Source: G963676095 sp963676095 (lineage in GTDB: Bacteria; Bacteroidota; Bacteroidia; Bacteroidales; Prolixibacteraceae). Taken from it: a stretch of 64,000 bases of DNA. This document shows positions 26,941-35,933 of the stretch, in pieces (the first letter of the stretch is position 1; every line of letters starts with the position of its first letter). Position numbers and translations under genes: made by a program. Location: assembly GCA_963676095.1 (NCBI GenBank), contig OY781040.1, forward strand, positions 3,596,001 to 3,660,000, read 5' to 3'. Under the pieces are notes generated by a model. It was given only the letters and a program-made list of their open reading frames with translations. It had not been told where the DNA came from and ran no database searches.

Positions 26941-29059
26941 ATTTTACGTCAGGTCAGGAGTTCTGAAATTCATATTTGGGTTTGAAAAAGATGATTGTTT
27001 TTGCATCGGAAGGACTGTAAATACGTGTTTCAAATTGTTCGATCTCATCAAACTGTGCCAAAAAATTCTCCAGTTTTTCAAATACCTTATTGGTTTGTTC
27101 CAGTGTACTCCCATCGTTCATGGTAGCGGAAATGTTGATGGATGTCCTGAGACTGGAATTGGACAGTGCGCTGTGCTTCACATCCTCAGTAAAAAGGCGA
27201 AGAGTTCCTCCAAGGACTACATCGGTAACCGGTTTAATGTCTTCAATGTAGAATTGTGATCCCAGTGTATTATTGTACCATTTGGAGTACCAGGCCTCTC
27301 CTTCCATGTAGTTAGGGAGCATATAAATGGGCAGCCCAAACCCCAAAATAGCGAGCAACAATAAGGTCCGGCGGAAACGTGCCATCAAAACAATGGTTTT
27401 ACCATAAAAACGGGTCAGTATAATTTTTCGGCGTGTTCGCCTTAGGGTGAAGCGCGTGTGTCTTTTACGCAAAGGCAATTTGTTTAAGAGGGCAGGGATG
27501 AAGAACAACGAAACCAATAAGGACACGCCAAGGTTGATCATGATGACCCAGGCAAAATCGATCAGCCGTAATTGTAAGTCTTCGTCCAGGAAAAAGACAG
27601 CTACCAGTGCCCCCATCGTGGTTAGCGTAGCTGCCAAAATAGCCCGGAACACGCTGTTCCCGTTCCCGTTTCGCAGGTGGTCGGCCATGACAATCGTGTT
27701 GTCGATGAGGATTCCCAGCGAAATGGTGATACCGGCCAGCGAATACATGTGGATTTCGATGCCCAGCAGGTAGTAAAAAATGAATGCGATTAAAATATTG
27801 GCAAGGATGCTGAAACTGATCACCAGCAGGTAACGTCCACTGCGGCTGACCAACAATACAAAAAGCAACAAAATAGCTACCGACGACAAAATGCGCAGGA
27901 TGATTCTGTTAAGCTCTTCCTTAAGTTGGACTGAACTGTCGTAGCTCACATTGATTGTATATCCGGGCGGTAACTGATCACGCAACTGGTTGACTTTGTC
28001 CTTGACCAGGTCTGCTGCCACGATCTGGTTGGCAGCAGGGGCTGACTGTACGACAATGTTGACCGTGTTCAACCCGTTGATCCGGTAATAACTTTGGGGC
28101 TCGCTTTCGTGTTCCCGGATTTTTACCAGCTCGGTTAAACGGAACAGCCGGCTGTTGTGCCTGATCAGGATCTCACCGGGTTTAAACCCGCTAACGTCCC
28201 TGCCCGAAAGGGTTACCGGGACGAAGGCCTCATTGCCGGTAGACGACTGTTCATATACACGACCCAAATTGGTGTGATCGTAGTATTCGCGTATTTGGGA
28301 GATGATGGAGCCAACTGGCAGCCCTATATTTTTCAGTAATTTTTTATTGTAGACCAAATCGATCCGCCGTGTATTGGAACCATACACGTTGACTGCGTCC
28401 ACCCCCCGGATTTCAGAGAGCCGTGGAATCAAATACTCGTTGGCATAATCCCCGATTCCTGAGTTACTATCCGGGCCGCTTAAGGTAAAAGTAATCAGTG
28501 TTTCCGCATTCCCTTCTTCATCGTCCGGTCGGTTGATCCTGATTTCCGGGTAGCTGACGGTTTTGGGCAGGGACGGGTAAGCCTGCCGGATCAATGTGGA
28601 CACCTCGAAACGCACGGGCATCCATATCCGCCCCCTTGTCCATCTCCAAAGTTATCCCGCCACTGCCGGAAGATGTGCGGGAGGTGAGCTTTTTTAGTCC
28701 CTCTACCCGCGACAACAGGCCTTCCAGCCGCGAAGTCACTTCACTGTCGATCACCACCGCATTGGCCCCCAGCATCTGGTAACTAACCGTAACACCAGGT
28801 TTGCTCCGTCCGGGATATAAACGCAGGTTGAGTATAGGCATTACCGCCAGGCCAACAATTGCCAAGGCAATAAAGGTGGTGATAATGGTGAAGTAGGAAA
28901 TGTGCTTATTTTTTATCATGTTTTGTAGTCATGTCTATAGAATTGCTAGACCTGATAATTTTCATTATTTTGTTCATTTCATATAATTTGGGAGATTCTA
29001 CTTAAAGTCGGAAACATCATTTTATACGGGTGTACGACAAAATTCCCTTTTTCGATAAA

Positions 29060-30271
29060 TTAGGCAACATATTGATAATGTGTTATTAGTTCATGTAGCT
29101 TTCTGCTTTTACCGCTTTTGTAGCAAACTCTGAGATTAAGCATTTGTTGAGCACCAGCCAGTGTCCAACGTTGTCCCGATAATTTCATTCGTTTCTGAAT
29201 GATGTCGCGGTTGGCCGATTCTATTGCGCCTGAGCCAAACAGCAATCCTTGTTCTTTGTAAAGCCCATAGTTTATGCGGGTATCATTGTTTTGTAAGTAG
29301 GTCAGTAATTTCTGTTTTTCTTTTTCAACCTGTTTTTGGTTACATGTCAGTTCGGATATGTTTGTCAATAATACGTTTACCTTTTTATCTATTAAAAGTT
29401 CCGTACAAGACTCTACCCATTTTCGTGATTGATGCTCATCTTTAGCGTAGTACATTTTAGCAAAGGCAAAAAGATGTTCCTTACAATGATATAGATCCAG
29501 TATTTGTGTGCTATTGGGATAATATTCCTCTATCCATTTCCATATCCATTTTGCCCCATCACAAATAAATACCAAAGGGCTTTGTGTTGGGAGTACCTCT
29601 ATTACCTTATCAAAGAAATCCACATGTTTGCCCAAGTGCGCCACATAATCCGAATGCCCGATAAGATTACGGTCTTTGGAGATATCTTCGACCCTGTCGC
29701 CGGATCGAAACGTCCTGCAGAGTTTGACCTCTTTCCACGATTCAGCTTTTTGCCTTGTCAGGATCATACTGCCATCTATCATTGCGTAGGTAACTTCATC
29801 CTTTAACGGTAAACGCAATTGAGTGGCCTCATTGTAAGCCTGATCCCAATCAACCTGCCCTAATAAATCTCCGTAGTGATGACACAAACGCTCTATTTGT
29901 TTGGCATTTACTCCAACGCACATTAATTTGGTCACTTCTTCACTGGCTTCTTCAAAGGTCAGCTTTGTGCCAACCCGGCACAAATGTTCCTGTAGGTAAG
30001 GGCTGATTTTAAAACCTCCAGGGGCTGTGGCCAAAGGATGACTTTTGGGAAAACAAACATCGCCCATGCTGGTAAGAATGGTAATACGATCGTTTTTCGA
30101 TTTTGGTATATTTCCAACTACTTGTTGAAAAACCGACTGTCCAAATTCCCGCAATAGCGTATTTAATGAAGCTTCAATTTGGTAGCTTGAAGAATCTTTG
30201 GAGATACTGTTCGATAAATCTTCTACCGATTCTGCAAAAACCGCAAATATTTCATCTAACTTTGTTGTCAT
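29060..30271 (-). CDS. ISKra4-like transposase
   Basis: The 403-residue transposase appears complete, from MTTKLDEIFAVFAESV to LITHYQYVA. Acid residues expected of a DDE site occur in TYAMIDGSMI, LVFICDGAKWIW and GSGAIESANRDIIQKRM; the last motif, followed by SGQRWTLAGAQQMLNLR, is typical of the ISKra4 group. It sits just upstream of the broken permease gene and next to an IS630. I could not find matching terminal inverted repeats around it by eye, so element ends (perhaps about 28990 to 30330) are not defined. It could affect transcription of the efflux locus. Confidence 0.8.
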   Translation of the reverse strand: MTTKLDEIFAVFAESVEDLSNSISKDSSSYQIEASLNTLLREFGQSVFQQVVGNIPKSKNDRITILTSMGDVCFPKSHPLATAPGGFKISPYLQEHLCRVGTKLTFEEASEEVTKLMCVGVNAKQIERLCHHYGDLLGQVDWDQAYNEATQLRLPLKDEVTYAMIDGSMILTRQKAESWKEVKLCRTFRSGDRVEDISKDRNLIGHSDYVAHLGKHVDFFDKVIEVLPTQSPLVFICDGAKWIWKWIEEYYPNSTQILDLYHCKEHLFAFAKMYYAKDEHQSRKWVESCTELLIDKKVNVLLTNISELTCNQKQVEKEKQKLLTYLQNNDTRINYGLYKEQGLLFGSGAIESANRDIIQKRMKLSGQRWTLAGAQQMLNLRVCYKSGKSRKLHELITHYQYVA

Positions 30272-30343
30272 ACTCTTCGGAGTTAAAGGTTATACTTGTT
30301 TGTATTTTTAGTTGATCTACAAAAGTATAGCCTTTTTTTATTA

Positions 30344-31523
30344 TACTTCATTTGGGATAAATTTCCGCACGTTTATTTTCAAAAGATTGGAATTTTAGGG
30401 TCAATAAATTATTCAGATCATCCTTGTATTCTTGATTAATTGATTGAAAGAATGAGGTAATGGCATTATGAAAAAGGGTTGATGTTTCATAATATTTTGC
30501 GTACAGTATTTTTTTCTTAGTGAATTTCCATAAGCGTTCAATAATATTCAGGTTAGGGGAATAGGAAGGTAAAAACAGGAGGGTTATTCCTAATTCCCTT
30601 GCTGCATTTTCAACTACTTTACAATGTTGATAACGGGCATTGTCCAGAACAATTTTCAGGGGTAAATCCACATAAACTTCCCGGAGTTGTTTAAAAAATG
30701 CAATAATGGTTTCTGCATTAATAAAAGTAGTATTGTTCAGGGTTATAATTTGTTTTGTAATAGCATCAACAGCTCCCAGTACATTGATCCGGTTGCGCCC
30801 AGAAGAGGCTTTGATGAATAAACGGGCAACACACCACAAGGCGCAAATAAAAGGTTCCAAAATAAAATGGGCCGCATCCATAAACAACAGGTGGCATTTC
30901 CCGTTCTGAGCTTCTTCAATGGCTGGTTCCAAGGTTGTTTTCATCCATTGCTGTTTTTTTTGGGCATCTGCTTTTGCCGGGATATGTCCCGTTTTGATAT
31001 AACGCAATCCGTGCCGTTTCATAAAGGCACGCACCTGGGAAGGACTTCGGTCAATACCCGTCATCTTCTCAATACGCCATTTGGCCTCATTGATACTCAT
31101 CGGGGGCTGTTTGGTAAAAGATTTCAATATGCTGTCTGCATAGTTTTCCAGTTTACTTTTGTTCGTACCGTAACCAACCTTGCAAAGACTTTCAAAACCC
31201 TCTTGCACATAGCGGTTAGTCCAATAACCAACCGAATCCCGGTTCAAGTCCGCTAAAACTCCGATCTGCTCATTAGACAGACCTGTGATAATCTTCAGAT
31301 AAACGGCTTGTATTCTTTTTTGAACCATTGCATCTGGATAATGATATCTTTCATAATTTAGCCGTTGAATTTCGGCTCCGTCGAGATTTATTGGAAGCAT
31401 ATCTTCTTTAGATTTTGGGTAGAACTAATTTGATATGCTTCTCTTTTTATTTTACGCCTCTCTTGACAAAGTTTTCAACTTTCTCTTGTTAATTATTTGC
31501 GGAAATTTATCCCGTGCGAAGTA
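30344..31523. mobile_element. IS630-family insertion sequence
   Basis: The element is 1180 bp, bounded by inverted repeats beginning TACTTC and sharing GGGATAAATTTCCGCA (left 30344-30372, right 31496-31523), with a TA target duplication on each side (30342-30343 and 31524-31525), as expected for IS630/Tc1. It interrupts the 5' end of the membrane-protein gene to its right. The transposase is intact. Confidence 0.88.
30348..31400 (-). CDS. IS630-family transposase
   Basis: The 350-residue protein has an N-terminal helix-turn-helix (LSNEQIGVLADLNRDSVGYW) and a second winged-helix part (MSINEAKWRIEKMTGIDRSPSQVRAFMKR). The Tc1/mariner DDE core has LFMDAAHF, IVLDNARYQHCK and the final SPNLNIIERLWKFTKKK. 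All three acidic motifs are intact, so it should be able to cut and paste at TA sites. The C-terminal codons extend into the left inverted repeat region. Confidence 0.92.
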   Translation of the reverse strand: MLPINLDGAEIQRLNYERYHYPDAMVQKRIQAVYLKIITGLSNEQIGVLADLNRDSVGYWTNRYVQEGFESLCKVGYGTNKSKLENYADSILKSFTKQPPMSINEAKWRIEKMTGIDRSPSQVRAFMKRHGLRYIKTGHIPAKADAQKKQQWMKTTLEPAIEEAQNGKCHLLFMDAAHFILEPFICALWCVARLFIKASSGRNRINVLGAVDAITKQIITLNNTTFINAETIIAFFKQLREVYVDLPLKIVLDNARYQHCKVVENAARELGITLLFLPSYSPNLNIIERLWKFTKKKILYAKYYETSTLFHNAITSFFQSINQEYKDDLNNLLTLKFQSFENKRAEIYPK

Positions 31524-32655
31524 TAACAACAATGATTGGGTTGAAGATGGCTTTCCTAAGTTCACGAGATTTAATAATTCAGGTATAATTATTCTTGGTC
31601 AGTTTGTAGTTAGAAAAATATTTAGTGTTAGTTACATATCATGTGATTTTATAAGATTTTCAATTACGTCTCCTGATGCCAATAGAGATAAGGATTGTTT
31701 TGTTAATGACTTACGTTTAATTGAGTTTAACAATGAGGTTTTTATATCAACGAGAGAAAACTCAAGGATAATAATTAATTCTCTTTCGTTTTTAGGGTGT
31801 ACGACATATAGCAACTCAACAGTTCGATTGGATAATTTGCATATTAATAACCTTTCTTTTGAGAGACAAGTTACTCTTGGAAACTGCATGATATTGGGGC
31901 TAATCAACGAATTTTGTTTTGAGAATACTTTTTCTGACTACTATAAAAATGAATATTATAAAAACATTGACACGTTTTTTAAAACTCTTGAAAAGAAGGA
32001 AAAACAAGGTAATCTAACAATAGTACTATCGGATTTGGGCAATTCAAAATTTTTCAACTGTGACTTGTCTAAAACAGACGTTGTATTTGAAAGTTCTAAA
32101 ATTTCTGAGATATACCTAATTGGGTCTGAAATGCCTGAACGAATAATTAACACACAAGATGATTTTACACAAATAAAAATTGGCTATAGTCAATTAAAAA
32201 AAGCTCATCTTAATATTGGGGATAACCTACAAGCGAACAAATATTTAGTCAAGGAAATTCAAGCATTTAAAATAACACTAAAACAATCATCTTCTGACTT
32301 TCGTGATAGATTCATCTTATGGTTAAATGATTTAAGCTCAAAACATGGTCAAGATTGGGTTAGAGGAATTCATTTTACATGGATAAGTGGAATTTTATTT
32401 TTTATAATTTATGTCATGACACTAGCAGAAAAGCCGTTCATTTGGGGATGGAATGGATTCAATAATTTTTTTTATGCTATAAAAGACACCCTTAAATATT
32501 ATCCTGAGTTTCTATACCCAGGTCATTCATTCTCTTTTATGTCAAGTGATTATCAAGGTTGGCCAATTGTAATTGATATGATAGCTCGAATAGTTATTGG
32601 TTATGGCATATATCAGACTTTACAAGCATTCAGAAAATTTAAATTAAAGACATAA
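31524..32655 (+). pseudogene. Membrane protein with pentapeptide-like region, 5' end lost to IS630
   Basis: The frame is open from inside the IS (ATG at 31435), but residues before DWVEDGFPKF derive from the inverted repeat, so the native start and N-terminus are lost. The remaining 375 residues have a beta-helical, pentapeptide-like central part (rows such as KFFNCDLSKTDVVFESSKI), a helical linker and two C-terminal hydrophobic spans (GIHFTWISGILFFIIYVMTL and the WPIVIDMIARIVIGYGIY region). Such proteins are usually uncharacterised signalling or membrane-repair proteins. It is very AT-rich. A fusion starting in the IS could in principle be made. Confidence 0.65.
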
Positions 32656-32659
32656 AAAG

Positions 32660-32770
32660 TACTGTGCCTAATAAATATGAGCAGCGAGCAACGCCCAGCG
32701 ATTATTTCCGGTTGAACTATACCCTGCTGGGCTGCCGGCGATGCACTCCACCGCAAATGCAGAACTGAGC
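32660..32770 (+). repeat. Hairpin repeat R3 after the truncated membrane-protein gene
   Basis: A copy of the GCGATTATTTCC then GGTTGAACTATACC element lies right after the stop at 32655, matching the one after the SRPBCC gene. From 32770 to 33000 nothing coding is supported; a TTTTGCTTCC...GGAAAAGGAAG inverted repeat at about 32820-32851 is a common intergenic motif of this kind of genome. Confidence 0.55.
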
Positions 32771-32999
32771 GGTGCGGGGGCCGTCAAAACGCCCGGCGGA
32801 GGGTTCGTTTTGACAAGATTTTTGCTTCCTTTTCATCGATTGGAAAAGGAAGAGCCTGTCCGGCTCAAGGACAGAAATTGCAAAAAAAGTTGTTGTTTGT
32901 GTTTAAAAAGAATCCGGATCCGGGAAGCGGGACCTGATTGCCAAAATTAGAAACGACATCGGAATTCTGATTGAACGTAAGCATTCGCTAAACTCCGTC

Positions 33000-33225
33000 T
33001 TGTTTCTGAGGGAACGACATCTGACTTTAAAAGTTTCTCTAAAATATTCAGAGAACTTTGATCGGTTTAAGAGACGACAGTGCTACCATTCTGGTTTCGC
33101 AGTTTGAAGTTGTGAGGGAGCAGGTCAGTCAGGTATTTGGGGTAGTTCGTATTGTATAGGAATGTGAGGTCGTTTCACCAACGTTTGGGAGGGAGGGTGA
33201 TTCTGTAGATCCTTGATCGTCAACA
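33000..33225 (+). repeat. Dispersed repeat copy D, left flank of ORF6N cassette 1
   Basis: The copy starts near CGTCTTGTTTCTGAGGG. It has the imperfect hairpin AGTTTCTCT...AGAGAACTTT at 33031-33060, then TTTAAGAGACGACAGTGCTACC, the CGCAGTTTGAAGTTGTGAGG block, GTATTGTATAGGAATGTGAGG and CACCAACGTTTGGGAGG. It then runs into a leader shared with the second ORF6N cassette (GTAGATCCTTGATCGTCAAC). Copy E repeats the first 150 bp as a direct repeat on the far side of the gene. Confidence 0.8.
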
Positions 33226-33451
33226 TTAAATTTGTATCATTATATGCAGGTTATTAAGGTTTACTTACGGCAAACTATGCACAGGAGAGGACGTTGCCGG
33301 CATTAGAGGGAAAGCCTGAAACAAGTATCGTACGGAAGCAACTGCCACATAAAGCAAAAACGATTACGTAAGCCTCAAAGACAACCCAAAAGTTTAACCT
33401 TCAAAAAGAAAAAAGATTCCGATATATTGTTCGGAAGATAAAAATTTTTAC

Positions 33452-34000
33452 ATGATGGAATTACAGGCTATTCAAAGCAAAATTTATGAGATCCGGGGGC
33501 AGCAGGTCATGCTGGACTTCGATCTGGCCCAATTGTATGAAGTTGAGACCAGGGTCTTAAAGCAAGCGGTAAGACGAAATATAAAAAGGTTTCCTTCTGA
33601 TTTTATGTTTGAACTAACAGACAACGAGATAAATAGCCTGGTATCACAAAATGTGATACCATCTAAAAGTTATTTGGGAGGTGCCCTTCCTTATGCTTTC
33701 GCCGAGCCGGGGGTAGCAATGCTTTCAAGTGTTTTAAAAAGTACTAAGGCAATTGAAATAAACATTAATATCATACGGGCATTTATCGCTATCCGGAAAT
33801 ATATGATCCAGGCTTCTCCTTCATCCCTTTCCCGGGAACTGGAAGAAATTAAAGAACGAATAAAGGCACTGGAAGAGATCAATGAAGAAAACGAAGATAA
33901 GTTTGATGACATTTACATCGCTTTAAGCGAACTGGCACTGAAGCAAAAGCTTGTGGCAGGACCCCACAATCCCATAGGTTTCAAAAAGCCCAAAGACTAA
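33452..34000 (+). CDS. ORF6N-domain DNA-binding protein, copy 1
   Basis: The 182-residue protein has an N-terminal ORF6N domain (residues 1-90): IYEIRGQQVMLDFDLAQLYEVET, LKQAVRRNIKRFPSDFMFEL, then a divergent specificity segment NSLVSQNVIPSKSYLGG and FAEPGVAMLSSVLKS. A C-terminal coiled coil follows (ELEEIKERIKALEEINEENEDK), ending PIGFKKPKD. ORF6N is a phage-derived DNA-binding domain of unknown target. The upstream 220 bp and the flanking repeats are shared with copy 2 at 43922, so gene and flanks travel as a unit. Start MMEL is supported by conservation of both ATGs in the two copies. Confidence 0.88.
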   Translation: MMELQAIQSKIYEIRGQQVMLDFDLAQLYEVETRVLKQAVRRNIKRFPSDFMFELTDNEINSLVSQNVIPSKSYLGGALPYAFAEPGVAMLSSVLKSTKAIEININIIRAFIAIRKYMIQASPSSLSRELEEIKERIKALEEINEENEDKFDDIYIALSELALKQKLVAGPHNPIGFKKPKD

Positions 34001-34004
34001 TTTT

Positions 34005-34275
34005 CGTCTTGTTTTTACAGGAAAAGTATCCTACTATCAAAGTTTCTCTAAAATATTCAGAGAACTTTGATAGGTTTAAGAGACGGTAGTACTACAATTT
34101 TGGTTTTCGCAGTTTGAAGTTGTGAGGGAGCAGGTTGGCCAGGTCTTTGGTGTTGTTTGTATCACCATGTGAATAGAACGTTGTTGAGAGTGACGCAACA
34201 GCATTATTGTGAGTATCGCAATAACGTTATTGCGGGTCTACGCAACCGTATTGTTGCGTCGTTCACAAAAATTAT
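34005..34275 (+). repeat. Dispersed repeat copy E, right flank of ORF6N cassette 1
   Basis: It opens CGTCTTGTTTTTACAGG right after the ORF6N stop and has the AGTTTCTCT/AGAGAACTTT hairpin at 34040-34069 (possible terminator). The standard framework follows, then CACCATGTGAATAGAACG and units of 23, 23 and 24 bp at 34180-34202, 34203-34225 and 34226-34249, closed by ATTGTTGCGTCGTTCACAAA. Confidence 0.85.
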
Positions 34276-34311
34276 GAGGGAAAAGTTTTACTAAACAATA
34301 AATTTTCAAAA

Positions 34312-34645
34312 GTTACGCGTATAAACCATTTGTGTTATACGTGTAATGCAAATGAGTTACACGTGTAATACGATTGCGTTATATGTGAAATGCAACTGGA
34401 TTACACGTATAACTTTTTTATCCTTCCGGTATAAGGGAAAAAGTGTTTGGGAAAAGCACTGGTAGAAAACGATAAAGGCACTGGTTGTAGCATAGACAAC
34501 TTCCGATTAATGCATAAATGAGTTGTCTTTAATGCATAAACACTTCTTCTTTAACGCATAAACAAGACGGTTTCCATATTGGAGGAAACTTTTTCCGCCA
34601 TATACCCGGACAAACTTACTTCCATATACAAGGAAAACTTAACGT
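34312..34645 (+). repeat. Successive 22-bp palindromic tandem arrays
   Basis: Five exact 22-bp units run from 34312 to 34421 on the dyad TTAYACGTRTAA (perfect in unit 3). Two 22-bp units at 34452-34495 share AAA.GCACTGGT. Three exact 22-bp units at 34506-34571 share TTTAAYGCATAAAC. Three units of 22, 26 and 22 bp at 34571-34645 share TTCCATAT and GGAAAACTT. Each array changes core but keeps two helical turns per unit. There are no spacers as in CRISPR and no ORF. Part of the first array recurs (two units) at 44825. Confidence 0.85.
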
Positions 34646-35011
34646 GCAGATTTAACAAAGAATAACCAGCTCATATTTCCGGAGCCAAATTTGCACACCC
34701 GGATTTATGATTTGCAGGCTGAGAATACCGTTTTGCTCATCCAAGAAATGAAACGTAAAAGATTTTTCCATTAACCTATATGATCTTATTGAGTAGATTG
34801 GCGTAATTTGGAAGGGTAAAAACTAAATTCTAAGATTATGGGAAAGCATGACGCGATTAACTGAGCTTTAACAGAAATAGGCGGGTTTTTACGAATGCAG
34901 GAAATTCAATGAACCGATAAAAAAATCCTTTATATACAGATATTTACATTTGGAAGACAGACTCTTTTTCAGCGAAATGTATTATTTTTAAGAGCAAAGA
35001 AAAAAAAGTTG

Positions 35012-35494
35012 ATGCTTGGTACTACCAGATATAAAAAACATAAATGTTTGATTGCTTTAATCTATACTTGCGGGTTGCGAAGGTCAAAGGCAATAAACTT
35101 GACGTTGGAGGATATTGATTCGAAACGGATGATGATTCGGCTGAGAGCAGCAAAAGGAGACAAGGACCGGTATGTGAATTTCCCGGCAAGTTTATTAGTC
35201 ATGCTGCGGGAATATCACCTGGAGTTCAAGCCAAAAGTTTATGTGTTTGAAGGCCACAACGGAGGAAAATACAGCGCGGAGTCGGTCTGGAATGTTATAA
35301 AACAAGCAGCCATGCGGGGGGATCCGCAAGCGGGTATATCCGCATGTTTTGCCACGCACCACATGGAACAAGGGATTGACATTCGTTATATGCAGGAGTG
35401 GATGGGACACGAAAGCATTAAAACAACGCAGCGCTATACACATGTAGCCAATGGAAAATTTACTTTTAAAAATTTATTGGACGATGTGCTTTAA
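35012..35494 (+). pseudogene. Tyrosine recombinase fragment lacking the N-terminal domain and HxxR box
   Basis: This is the catalytic half of an XerD-like recombinase: CLIALIYTCGLRRSKAINLTLEDID with the first Arg, AAKGDKDRYVNF with the beta-hairpin Lys, and WMGHESIKTTQRYTHVA with the last His and nucleophile Tyr. The roughly 130-residue core-binding domain is missing. The HxLRHS box that should precede FATH is deleted: GISACFATHHMEQG replaces it. It should be inactive. Such recombinases commonly precede IS91-type transposases in Bacteroidota, as here. From 34646 to 35011 nothing else is supported. Confidence 0.8.
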
Positions 35495-35646
35495 AGCGGC
35501 TGTAAATATTATTTTTATTACCACTAAGACCGCGCCAGGAGGAAGGCAAAAGGTCAGGAATAATAGCGATGTATATGTAAGATGACTAAATATACAGAAA
35601 CGTTGAACAAAATGCTAAAGCATAACACAGCATAATACCAACAATC

Positions 35647-35916
35647 ATGGGCAGATTTTCAGACCAGGTACGTAAGAGGCTGTCAGGGAATAGCCGGGAG
35701 CCGTCGAAGGACGTTGAGTTTTCGTGCGGCAACTGCTTAAATATCTTTACCTTTGTTTATACCGACATTTATTTAAAAACATCGGGGGATATTGAATTTA
35801 TTCCGGAGCCCACATGCCAGCGTTGTGGGGCCACCGAAGAATTGGTTTTTAGCGACTACGGACAGGAGAAAATAGAAGATATGCTGTTTAGCGGACAAAT
35901 ACGAAAAGCCAGATAA
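35647..35916 (+). CDS. Small zinc-ribbon protein of the IS91 element
   Basis: The 89-residue protein has two CxxC knuckles (SCGNC near residue 27 and CQRCG near residue 64), typical of a zinc ribbon, and no signal peptide or membrane span. It lies between the recombinase fragment and the IS91 transposase, 17 bp before the latter, and is probably an accessory gene of that element. Its function is unknown. A start at ATG 35647 with AACAATC upstream is reasonable. Confidence 0.65.
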   Translation: MGRFSDQVRKRLSGNSREPSKDVEFSCGNCLNIFTFVYTDIYLKTSGDIEFIPEPTCQRCGATEELVFSDYGQEKIEDMLFSGQIRKAR

Positions 35917-35933
35917 TCCAGGGGGGAAATCAA

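Larger units (their letters stand above)
24642..26965 (+). mobile_element. Two-ORF insertion sequence inside the RND gene
   Basis: The element is 2324 bp. It has perfect 17-bp terminal inverted repeats (CAGAACTCCTGACCTGA at 24642-24658 and its complement at 26949-26965) and a 5-bp target duplication AAATT (24637-24641 and 26966-26970). It carries a helix-turn-helix ORF and a DDE-type ORF on the plus strand, opposite to the interrupted gene. Intact ends, an intact coding region and perfect target repeats indicate recent transposition. The IS family was not identified by name. Confidence 0.92.
23335..28919 (-). pseudogene. RND efflux permease gene broken by a frameshift and an IS
   Basis: Three pieces of one permease are present. 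The N-terminus (28518-28919, MIKNKHISYFTIITTF) passes into the main body (26954-28621) at a 1-base insertion in the GGG run at 28616-28618: DMDA should continue VRFEVSTLIRQ. The body, with TM4 motif GITISLGILIDNTIVMADH, is cut at 26966 by an insertion sequence and resumes at 24641. Removing the IS and one AAATT copy gives the in-frame join KPKYEF-SGFPYTWKS, so the insertion is recent and clean. The remaining C-terminal part ends at 23335. The original protein was about 1040 residues and belonged to the adaptor/TolC operon. It is inactive as written unless the frameshift is a sequencing error and the IS excises. Confidence 0.9.

Noticed and set aside
29000..30330. Exact ends of the ISKra4-like element
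   Set aside because: No convincing terminal inverted repeats or target duplication could be matched by eye, so only the transposase gene is annotated.
32741..32950. 70-residue ORF after R3
   Set aside because: It lies in repeat-derived sequence with an inverted repeat in the middle and has no credible start context or domain.
34178..34645. CRISPR array
   Set aside because: Units are directly adjacent and 22-23 bp long with no unique spacers, the core changes between arrays, and no cas genes are nearby.
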